Part shown: piece by piece, positions 55,141-64,000 of the stretch
Numbering within the stretch: the stretch's first letter is position 1
Layout: the number at the start of each line of letters is the position of its first letter
Origin: Prinia subflava
Lineage: Eukaryota; Chordata; Aves; Passeriformes; Cisticolidae
NCBI RefSeq assembly: GCF_021018805.1
Contig: NW_026960609.1
Coordinates: 3,596,001 to 3,660,000, forward strand
Direction of reading: 5' to 3'
Length of the DNA stretch: 64,000 bases
Translations under genes and position numbers: made by a program
Notes under the pieces: generated by a model
What the model was told of the DNA's origin: nothing
What the model saw: only the letters and a program-made list of their open reading frames with translations
Databases searched by the model: none

Positions 55141-55822
55141 TGTGTAAAATGTAAATGATTAATTCATGTTCTTATAGTTAATGAAATATTATTGAAAACT
55201 ATGAAACTGTATATCTGTGTGTGTTATATGAAAATGTAAGTTTCAGGACACCTTGTAACATTTGGCTGAACCAAATTGTTAAAAAAGGCAGGTGCCACCC
55301 GAGGAACTCACATTCAGAAAGAGACAATAGGTTTACGGGAAACTGACAGCCTCCTCGAGCACTGGCAGGAGACCCATCGAGATAAGGTGGCAGAAACATC
55401 AATGGTTCCTGACTACTCCCTCTCCGGTCATCATACATATCTCGACCCTTCATCAGCCATAAGGATCTATAGAAACTGGACATTAACATATGAACTGAGA
55501 AAAGAACTCTTTCCAGCCTGGTCGGATACACCCTTGAATTTGAATAGCTAGCTGGGAACCAAAGGGAAATATGGGGAAATATTGCCGAGGGCAGAATAAA
55601 GTGTATAAAAACTAAGCCCCGAACTGGGCAAATTTGTGAACCGTTGGGGGAGATAGCAGACTGCCAGGTTCTGTATCTCACGGTTCACCCTTGGCATTTT
55701 CCCGGGAAAAAGACCATCAAGTATCTCCGCTGTTGGTGGGTTTACCGAAATTCTGTAATTTGATCTTTATTAATAAACCAAATTATTATTTTAATTGGAA
55801 TATCGTATTGGCATTTATAACA
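55141..55822 (+). repeat. 5' LTR of provirus E
   Basis: Runs TGTGTAAAAT to TTATAACA. TATAAAA is at 55604-55610 and a polyadenylation signal AATAAA at 55772-55777. The same family as the solo LTR at 12835. Confidence 0.95.
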
Positions 55823-55825
55823 ATA

Positions 55826-55843
55826 TGGTGCCCAATAGCGGGG
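55826..55843 (+). promoter_or_regulatory. Primer binding site of provirus E
   Basis: TGGTGCCCAATAGCGGGG is a decayed form of the lysine-type site seen intact in provirus F. Confidence 0.6.
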
Positions 55844-56097
55844 CCAGTTTTGGAAAATATGTGGACTCCCATATCTGACTGGGAGGTGCCCCACTGTAAA
55901 AAGCGGCTCAGCAGATCGGGATAAGTCCAGCAAAACCTACGTGCTAAACAAACCCAAAAACCACAACAGCGGAGGGGTAAAAAGGATAAGCTAGCTTGGG
56001 TGGGCTCGGGAACTCAGCAGGGAAGGGTCCCTGTTAACCACGGTATTGTTTCACTTGTAAAAATCTACGTGCACGAAGAATCCACACAGGAAAAGGA

Positions 56098-56109
56098 GAC
56101 CGTGAGTAT
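56098..56109 (+). promoter_or_regulatory. Splice donor in the leader of provirus E
   Basis: GACC then GTGAGTAT, at the position equivalent to GTAAGTAT in provirus F. It is followed by a TG dinucleotide repeat at about 56145-56165. Confidence 0.6.
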
Positions 56110-56551
56110 TGTGTGGTTGGGTGGGGTGACCTAGCGAAATAGGATGTGTGTGTGTGTGTGTGTGTATGTGAACGAGATGTGATATCACGAAGCGAGAGCG
56201 GACCTAGAGATCGCGGTTCCGTTGTCTTGCGAGGGGCGTGGCCAGTTGACAGGGAAGCGTGTGAATTTGTGAGATTTGTGTGAGTGTCTCCCGACGGGGA
56301 GGTTGGTGGTCACCAGGAGTCTTGAAGGAAAGAGGACGTCCCATAGAGTTCGGGGACTAGTAAGCCTTCTTGACTGCGACCTTAGGGTCAGTGAATTTTT
56401 TCGGTGGTGGTTGTAGAGCCCGCCGTTAACAGAACCTACATGGAACGGTCCTCCGTTGGACTACTAAGTTAACGGCACCGAGTTCGGAAGAACTCGGGAT
56501 TTAATTTTTGTGTGTTTAAACCCATCAAAAAACTTCTGAGCCACGGGAAGG

Positions 56552-58195
56552 ATGGGGTCGTATCTCAGTAAAGATACGGGATATCAGCTATGGGAAACCT
56601 CGGAGGAGGCGGTTCCCGAGATCCCGAGGGGAAGCCCCCTGGGATGGATGATGGAATGTTCGAAGGAGCATCCTGAGAGGTGGGAGAAATCTAAACAAAG
56701 GATGATATACTTTCGTATGGAAGCATGGGGAGGCAAGGAAATAGAGAAACATGTGATTTGGCCGATGTTTGGCACATTTGAATTATGGACTTGTCAGGCT
56801 CTGTGTAAGTATGTGAGGAATAAGGAATTAAGAGAGGTAGATGAATTGGAGTATGCACAATTGTGGGAAGATTCTCGATTTAGGATGTGTCTGGTAAAAA
56901 TGGGGAGAAGAGAGGAATGGGAACCACTGGACTTTCTACCCTCTCCCTACACACCCCCACCAGCACAAGCCCCCACCCATATCCAAGAACCTGCTTCTAA
57001 TCTCGATCAGCGGCGTGCCCGGGATTACCCCGTAATGGCATCAGTTCCACCGCTGGAAAGCAGGGTCTCAGTAACCGAGACCCCTGCTCCGCCGCTTTTC
57101 CGCCATCCTGAAACCCCGCTCCCCGAGAAAGACACTATCTCCCTTCCTGGTCCGAGCCAATGCGCGTGCCCAGAACCTAAGCCTGCGCTCTCTCCTCCGG
57201 TGAGGAGAACCAGGCGAAAGGGAAGGAAAATTAGTGAGGGAGATAGCGAGGTAGAGGAAGAAGGAAAGGGATTATACCCCTTGCGAGAGGTACCCACTGC
57301 CCCCAGAGTTATAGGATTTGTGAATGTACCTATTAATACTACGGATGTGAGAGCGTTTAAGCGAGAGATGGGAAGCTTGATGGATGATCCTTTAGGTGTT
57401 GCAGAAAAGGTTGATGAGTTTTTGGGTCCAAATATTTATACTTATGATGACATCATGGCAATTTTGAGATCTTTGTTTAATTTGGAGGAAAGAGAGTTAA
57501 TCAGACAAGCGGGGATGAGGGAGTGGGAAAGACGGAATCCACAAGGAACACCCGGAGATTTAAAGTGGCCCAGCCATAGACCGGAGTGGAGTCCGCAGAC
57601 GGAGGATGGGCGGAAAAACATGATGGATTTAAGAAGTATTGTAGTACAGGGTATTAGGGAGGCTGTACCTAGAGGTCAAAATATTAGTAAGGCTATGAAT
57701 GAATGTCAAGGCAAGGATGAGACTCTGTCGGAGTGGCTTGACAGGTTGAGGAAAAGTTTACAAATGTATTCAGGTACAGATCCTAACTCCCCTGTGGGAG
57801 AGGTGTTGCTCAAGACTCAATATGTCTCTAAGTCTTGGGAAGATATTAGAAGGAAATTGGAGAAGATTGAGGATTGGCAAGAACGAGGCTTACAGGAGTT
57901 GTTAAGGGAAGCTCAGAAGGTGTATATGCGACGGGAGGAAACGCAACAAAAGATGCAAGCACGGGTTTTGGTAGCGGCCGTGCGGGAAATCCAGAGTAAG
58001 GGACCCTCCCGAAGATCTGAATTTCTGGAAAAGAGGGGTGGCGTTAGGGAAAAACCTGGAAGGTCCCCACCGGATGGAAAAGAGGCATATAAGTATAAGG
58101 AAACCCTCCGATGTTTTTACTTTGGGGAAAAGGGACACACGAAAAAGGAATGTGGCAAAAGAAAGGAGGACGAACGTATGTCTAAGGATGAATAG
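56552..58195 (+). CDS. gag: Intact 547-aa gammaretrovirus-like Gag of provirus E
   Basis: An uninterrupted Gag from ATG 56552, chosen because it gives Met-Gly-Ser, a myristoylation start, and is the first ATG after the leader. Residues 1 to about 130 form matrix. About 130-245 is proline-rich, with SPYTPPP where late-domain motifs usually lie. Capsid follows from about 250 to 490, with a helix-rich core and a major-homology-like segment (DETLSEWLDRLRKSLQ). Near 515-530 is a single zinc knuckle in which the second cysteine is Phe (CFYF-GEKGH-TKKEC), so metal binding is doubtful. The frame has no stop or frameshift even though the LTRs differ by about 4 percent. It probably assembled particles in the past; a retained host function is possible but unproven. 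Confidence 0.85.
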   Translation: MGSYLSKDTGYQLWETSEEAVPEIPRGSPLGWMMECSKEHPERWEKSKQRMIYFRMEAWGGKEIEKHVIWPMFGTFELWTCQALCKYVRNKELREVDELEYAQLWEDSRFRMCLVKMGRREEWEPLDFLPSPYTPPPAQAPTHIQEPASNLDQRRARDYPVMASVPPLESRVSVTETPAPPLFRHPETPLPEKDTISLPGPSQCACPEPKPALSPPVRRTRRKGRKISEGDSEVEEEGKGLYPLREVPTAPRVIGFVNVPINTTDVRAFKREMGSLMDDPLGVAEKVDEFLGPNIYTYDDIMAILRSLFNLEERELIRQAGMREWERRNPQGTPGDLKWPSHRPEWSPQTEDGRKNMMDLRSIVVQGIREAVPRGQNISKAMNECQGKDETLSEWLDRLRKSLQMYSGTDPNSPVGEVLLKTQYVSKSWEDIRRKLEKIEDWQERGLQELLREAQKVYMRREETQQKMQARVLVAAVREIQSKGPSRRSEFLEKRGGVREKPGRSPPDGKEAYKYKETLRCFYFGEKGHTKKECGKRKEDERMSKDE

Positions 58196-58199
58196 GACA

Positions 58200-60060
58200 C
58201 CCTTGGGCTCTTCTTTCTGGGGTTAAGACCATCCAAAGAGCCTAAGGTAACTTTGAAAAATATAGGACCCCACTAGGAGGAAGTGTTGTTTTTTTTACAC
58301 GGGGACTGAGCGCTCCACGGTCAAGAAATTACCCAAAAGATGTAATAAAAGTATAGAAACAGCTTTAGTAGTAAGAGCCAAGGGAGAACCCTTATCTCTG
58401 TACTTCGGGCTGGATACTTTTTGGAAGCTCCCTAGGAATTGTGTAGGTTTTTTTTCAGGTAAGATCGGTGGAGTTTCTTGGTTTCTTTTTCGTTAACATG
58501 AGAAAAGAAACAAAACCCCCGCAGGCGAAAGGAGCGAACTCAGGTTCCTGGTCGCCAGGAGACAAGGGAAAAGCGGAACGTTTTTTTTTGCGGCGGCAGG
58601 GCGAGCGGCGTTTTTTTTTTCCGTGGCAGCATAGAGCCGTAATTGACTATGTCTGGTGTACTCGCCCACCAAATTAGGAAATATAAATCCTAAAGTTGCC
58701 CTGATACCTGTATTTCAGAAATAGAGAATAAGTAATTTATGGGAAGTAGCTTTTGTGTCAAAAATGGTTAATGTTCGCTTGGGGACCTTCAACCCCGTAT
58801 TTAGGTTTAAATAATACACAAGAATGGGTGGCAAATACAGAAAGTTTGCTTTAGTTTAAGGAAAATAGTCATAAGTTAACTCGAGTTTTGTTTAGTAATA
58901 GAAGCTAAGTTTGTAGAAACTCTTGTCTAGAGTAAAAAGCAGTAAAGTTAATGTTCTGAAAGTTGCACTAGATAAAGCTGTCTAGTTACTAGAGCCTAAA
59001 TTGTAAAGTAACTCTTAGCCCTAGAAAACTTTCCAGTTTCAACTTTAAGCAATACATAGTATAATACAGAGTATTTTAGTACATTTTTCTCTAGCTTTTG
59101 ATGCTTTTCATCCAAAACAAATGAGTTAGTCTTGCTACCCTTTTTACTTCTTATATATAAAAGCTAAAGAGCTCAGACTCTCAACGAGCTATGAGAAGTG
59201 TCTGAGGTGATGCAATTTCTATAATAATCATGCAATATGTGTAAAGCAAGATGTCATATTGCTGCTAGTGTTATGTGTACCTTTTGTTTTTATTGCTTCT
59301 GTATGCTTAGATTATTTTGGGAAATTGAGATACTACATATGTTTTAAAAGACTAAGATCTGTCATTTGTGGAAACAATTCTTTAAGCTTTTCTATGCCTT
59401 GTTAGAATATTACCCAAGATTATAATTGAGATCTTAAATGCTATCTCGTTTAATTACTGATTTTACTTAAGTAGCTCTTCTTTGTTACAAGCGTATTACC
59501 TAGAGCTAGTTTGTGGGATTAGAAGTTGTCTTAATGCTTCTTTACATATTGTATAACACCCAAGTGTAGATAAGCACTTTTGGATGTATCAGAAATATAT
59601 ACATAAGTGTTGTTTGTCAATATTATTATTATAAAACTCATTCAATAAAAGGTAAAATTCCCTTTCTATTAGTACAAAAAGGAGATTCTGGATTGTGTTT
59701 TGAATTGTATTTTAGATTGTGTGCTGAATTGTTTTTGTACAGAAAAGAGATTTTGAGTTGTGTGTGGAATTGTGTGATAGATTATTTTTGTATAGAGATG
59801 ATGTGTGAATTATGAACTAGAAAAACTCACTCAAATATTCAGATTGTCTGAATAATAGCCGTAGCAGGTTTTCTTCCTGTAAGGCATTTCTGAAGATTTT
59901 TCAAAAGTACTGTCCAAATTTAAATTTACATTATGCATAGATCCTTAATTGATAAATTTAATTTGAAGCAAGCTATGATAAAATTTCAAGATTTTGACTT
60001 ATATAATCAGATAAATTCTGGTAAAAGAAGTTACCTCCATATGACAAAGGTGTAGTCTTT
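58200..60060 (+). other. AT-rich noncoding block in place of pol (provirus E)
   Basis: It begins right after gag and holds no long frames. It includes two T-runs near 58580-58620 within a GC-rich patch that also has a counterpart in F (about 25630-25760). From 58690 on it aligns in order with F from 26430. Shared order in two diverged copies shows it is part of the family's structure. Confidence 0.8.
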
Positions 60061-60062
60061 TG

Positions 60063-60112
60063 CTAACCCCTCAGTTGGAGGGTTCCCGTTTTGTTTTTTT
60101 TTTTTACAACAG
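60063..60112 (+). promoter_or_regulatory. Splice acceptor of provirus E
   Basis: CTAACCCCTCA, a long pyrimidine run (60085-60105) and ACAACAG at 60106-60112. The same arrangement is at 27733-27778 in F. Confidence 0.6.
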
Positions 60113-60540
60113 GTGCCAGTGCGAAGAAACATTAGGAGAAGTGAACCCATGCCCCCAAAATTAAGGAGGATGAACTACATCCCCAGGAGGCCCCAAGGGA
60201 AAATCTCGAGTAGAAAGTCATTTCTTCCCCTGGAGATTTGAAGATCTGTTTACATCAAGGACATAACAGCCTAAAGGAGCACGGGGCTATGACTTAGAGA
60301 AGTCCTGAAGGAAAACCTTTGTATCCACCTTAAAGAAAACCCAGAAGGGGGCGGGTAATATTAAGAGAGACATTTTTGACCGTTTGATCCGTGGGGAAAA
60401 CGGGAATCAATTGGATAACACCTAAAATTTGGCAAGCGGGGGTGGAAAAGCAAAAACGTAGAAACAGAGATTTTGGTCCAAAAGGCTCCTGACCGCAACA
60501 GAACAGCTAAAGCCATCTAAGGGAAATCACCTAGTAGATA

Positions 60541-61166
60541 TGAGGCAGAAACCAGAAAGAGGGTCTGGACAACCTTTACCTGCTGTTTGAGAAGAAACAA
60601 AAACCTCACCATTGGATGCAACCCAATGGGCGCTGGCATAAATAGAGGAATTGGTTTGTGGATCACTCTAATGGTCATAAGCCTAACTGAGCCCGACAGA
60701 GGGCTGGCATAATGAAACTGAACTTAGCCCGAGGCTTCCCAACATAGACGGCCCTGAAGCTAAAATTCAGTCCACCTTGGAGCACCCTCAAAAACAAAAT
60801 TTGGACCAGGGGTGAAATTGGTTAAAAAGGATTTCAACCGACAGACCCTACCTAAAGATCATTGGTCACAAATGCTTTCTTCATCCTCAGAAATCCCACT
60901 GAAAGGGACCTCTGAGGGGGGGTTTAACATCACGCAGTAAAATCCATATAATGGAAACAGGGATAAAGACCCACGAATTTCTAATTAATATATGGATGGA
61001 ATTGAAAAAGCTAAAGATAATGATGGAATTTGTGAGAAATAGCACCAGGGAAAACAAAAGAATTGAAATTTGGTCTAAAATTGAAAGTTGGGTAAATATG
61101 CAATCAGAGAGGGTGGACTGCCTTCTAGAGGGGAAAGGAGAAAATATGCTAAGTATGCGAACATGA
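60541..61166 (+). pseudogene. env-like frame of provirus E, broken
   Basis: The start at 60541 aligns with the 177-codon frame of provirus F, but an extra base after about 16 codons brings in a TGA. The homologous C-terminal helix (IKTHEFLINIWMELKKLK) survives in a frame from 60951 to 61166. This frame is longer than F's at its end and carries an Asn-Ser-Thr site. Protein-level similarity between the copies supports a coding ancestor. Confidence 0.6.
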
Positions 61167-61202
61167 ATTAAGTAGTTAATAAAAGAAAAGAAATGGGGAA
61201 AT

Positions 61203-61884
61203 TGTGGAAAATGTGAAATGATTAATTCGTGTTCTTATAGTTAATGAAATATTATTGAAAACTATAAAACTGTATATCTGTGTGTGTTATATGAAAATGT
61301 AAGTTTCAGGACACCTTGTAACATTTGGCTAAACCAAATTGTTGAAAAGGCAGGTGCCACCCGAGGAACTCACATTCAGAAAGAGACAATAGGTTTACGG
61401 GAAACCAGCAGCATCCTCGAGCACCGGCAGGAGACCCATCGAGATAAGGTGGCTGAAACATCAATGGTTCCTGACTACTCCCTCTCCGGTCATCATACAT
61501 ATCTCGATCCTTCATCAGCCATAAGGATCTATAGAAACTGGACATTAACATATGAACTGAGAAAAGAACTCTTTCCAGCCTGGTCGGAGACACCCTTTGA
61601 ATTTGAATAGCTAGCTGGGAAACAAAGGGAAATATGGGGAAATATTGCCGAGGGCAGAATAAAGTGTATAAAAACTAAGCCCCGAACTGAGCAAATTTGT
61701 GAACTGTAGGAGAGACAGCAGACTGCCAGGTTCTGTGTCTCACGGTTCACCCTTGGCATTTTCCCTGGAAAAAGACTGTCAAGTATCTCTGCTGTTGGTG
61801 GGTTTACCGAAATTCTGTAATTTGATCTTTATTAATAAACCAAATTATTATTTTAATTGGAATATTGTATTGGCATTTATAACA
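61203..61884 (+). repeat. 3' LTR of provirus E
   Basis: 682 bp, the same length as the 5' LTR, preceded by the purine tract AGAAATGGGGAAAT. About 25-28 differences from the 5' LTR by eye. Confidence 0.95.
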
Positions 61885-61889
61885 GTATA

Positions 61890-64000
61890 CTAAATACATA
61901 ACTCCTAGGACTAATATTATATGTACTGAGAATTTGGATTCAAAACCTTGGCAGTTTCGAATACTCCTTCCTCCATGAGCCAAACAACTCCAAAACGTGT
62001 AGCTCTTGTTCAAAAGCTCCTGTGTTGCGTACTTGAGCACCTTGATTCATTAGCTTGGTAGTCTTGATCTTAATTCTTGATAAATGGACCCATAAAGGCC
62101 TTGACAACTCTGAGGGGTTTTTTTGGGTTTTTTCTCCAAAAACATTACTGTAGCACGTAATGATAAATTTAAGGAAACCACTTAACAATGCCTTCAACAG
62201 TTTAAATCTTCTGTAAGTCTTTAGGACAGTCAGACCTTAAAAAAGGTCTTAAACCTTAAGATGACAGATAAATAAAAGTCAATAGCTAGCAGTATTAGAG
62301 ATTCAACTCAGTATCTTCCCAGATATTCAAAAAGGCATGAGCTTTCACATCTAAGACCTATCAACTCCAAGCAAAAATCAACATGAAATATTGGCCTTGC
62401 CTGAAAATATAAGTCACAGAAATTGGCACTGGACACCATGTATAAAGAAATATTAACATTCAAATGGTCAAAGGCAATCTTGCAAGAAAGAGTGGAGTTT
62501 CTACAGTAGAAGTCTCCACAACAGTTGCCAAAACAGATTCATCCCAGTATCACTTAAGAAGATTGTTTCTTGACAACAGTACAGTATCTACAGTGCCACT
62601 GTATTTGCCAGCTCCAATAACCATTATTTGGCTGGGGAGTGGAAAAGCAATCATCTAAATTAATAATGTACAATGTGATTTGTCACATCTACTGGCTACC
62701 TAATGCCCATCAGTTGGGGTCAGTATCTGTGACAAATAACTTTGTCAGTAAATGGAGAAGTTATCAGTTTTTATTGTTGTAAAGTGATTTGTAGAATTTT
62801 TCATGCAACTTTTTCATTCCCTGTACAACTGTATGACTCTTTTCTACTGCTCAGTCTTTTTCACCCAACCACTTAGTTGTTCAGCTACCAATCTCCTATA
62901 TGATACCAAACTGATACATTTTTTCCTCTGAACTGCTGAATTTATGAGGCAGGAAAAACCAGAATTTCTTCAATACCCACATTCTAGATGGCAAGAGGAA
63001 AAAATCCTTCCTAAAAAAGTTTTGGATGATTCACGGCATCCCTTTGTACATTATGAGCCTCAATTTAATTTTTTTTAATGACAATCTACATGTCAGACAT
63101 AAGTAGTGCAATTAAATGGGACCATTTGACAGCATTAGCTCCTTGCTTTCACATCAGCAAAGCTGAGCTCTGCAGCAAACACCTATTAATCAAAGAAATG
63201 GACTTACCATTTCAAGGCATCTGAGCAAGAACAGAACCATGTTTCAGATGTGGAATTCCACGTTCTCAGAAGGCATTTAATCCTCTGTGGCATGAGTGAT
63301 TTTTATTCAGTTTCTAGCATGCGTGCAATACTTTCAAAGATTCCAAAACAGTCTTTGCAAGTGAATTGCTATTCTGCTATTGCTGACACTCAGCAGAGGG
63401 AGAAGGATCACTTTGGGAGACACTCAGGTCTTGCCACACTAAAAGTTGGACAGAAATTCCTATATAAGATGATTCACATTCCGAGTTGGATTTTCACAGA
63501 TTATATGCTGCATTTTAGGAGTTTTTACCTCTAGTCTACGGAGTAATATGGAGCAAATGTGTTCATATTTTCCTGTGGCAATCTGGCAGTAACTAGATCG
63601 GGAACCAAAAGGACCCAAACTAAACCATGAAACCTGAGACTCAGCTGAGACTCAGAGGAATAGAGGTACTGCCAGAGCCACATCAGTTACTATATTTTGG
63701 GTATATTACAGACATCTCTCTAAAACTCCATACCATAGCTTGAATTGTGAGTCTGTTAATTAACACCACATATCCATTATAGTCACAATCAGGAGACATT
63801 TGTACAGAAACCATGGAATTGCCTGGGAATCTTTCACCTAAAGCTAGGCAGAGAGATATCCAATTAACTCCCCAGATAAGAAAGCTCTTCACACCTCCCA
63901 GAAGTTGTTTCAACTCTCCCATTGTTTTCATTTGGACTCACAAACAAACAGTGCTCAGCAAAACCTTGAAGCTATCACTATTCCAGAAAATGTGTTAATA
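61890..64000. other. Host DNA to the window end, nothing recognised
   Basis: AT-rich unique-looking sequence with short open frames lacking motifs. Confidence 0.5.

Larger units (their letters stand above)
55141..61884 (+). mobile_element. Provirus E: non-autonomous ERV with full gag and no pol
   Basis: A 6.7-kb element with two 682-bp LTRs (55141-55822 and 61203-61884). The flanking bases ATATA and GTATA match at four of five positions, an imperfect target duplication. Inside are a primer site, a leader with a splice donor, a complete 547-codon gammaretrovirus-like gag, about 1.9 kb of AT-rich noncoding DNA homologous to that of provirus F, a splice acceptor and remnants of the env-like frame. 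Protease, RT and integrase are absent. LTR divergence by eye is about 4 percent. Confidence 0.95.

Overview
This window looks like passerine-type bird DNA, and retroviral insertions dominate it. The avian assignment rests on a CR1 LINE with the characteristic 3' terminal octamers (21165 and rightwards, minus strand) and on the style of the LTR elements. I see no complete host protein-coding gene. The only host feature with regulatory character is a CpG island at about 2320-3100, with a good candidate splice donor on the minus strand near 2553. Such a dense pile of proviruses suggests a low-recombination region (W chromosome, germline-restricted chromosome or pericentromere), but that is inference. 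All comparisons below were done by eye.

Layout. 1-3646: host DNA with the CpG island. 3653-11776: provirus A, plus strand, with 390-bp LTRs and a perfect 6-bp target duplication GGCTCC. It has betaretrovirus-like gag, dUTPase/protease and pol, joined to an env whose TM is of the CX6CC type. 12835-13514: solo LTR of the E/F family. 15104-15430: solo LTR of the B/D family. 18887-20277, 37591-38969 and 41552-42993: three 1.4-kb solo LTRs of one family. 21165-34518: one minus-strand CR1 split by a solo LTR (21744-22184) and by provirus B (22224-34002). B is itself split by another solo LTR (22761-23127) and by provirus F (23154-29820). 44989-54847: provirus D, minus strand, same family as B, with element C (45261-49094) inserted in its 3' LTR. 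55141-61884: provirus E, same family as F. The rest is host DNA in which I recognise nothing.

How the elements relate. None of the proviruses is complete. A has every gene, but all are broken. B and D share the same internal deletions: no capsid/nucleocapsid, a truncated integrase joined to a second RNase H fragment, and env reduced to its tail. C is a shrunken relative of A in which matrix is fused to protease and most of pol and env is replaced by AT-rich DNA. E and F carry a gammaretrovirus-like gag (complete in E, truncated in F) and no pol. In place of pol they share an AT-rich noncoding block, followed by a conserved splice acceptor and a small env-like reading frame. Yet all have clean retroviral integration footprints, so they were probably moved by enzymes supplied in trans.

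Relative ages agree with the nesting. B's two LTRs differ by about 12 of 326 positions, while F, which sits inside B, has LTRs that are nearly identical. A's LTRs differ at 2 of 390 positions although its genes carry many lesions. E's LTRs differ by about 4 percent, yet its 547-codon gag frame is open.
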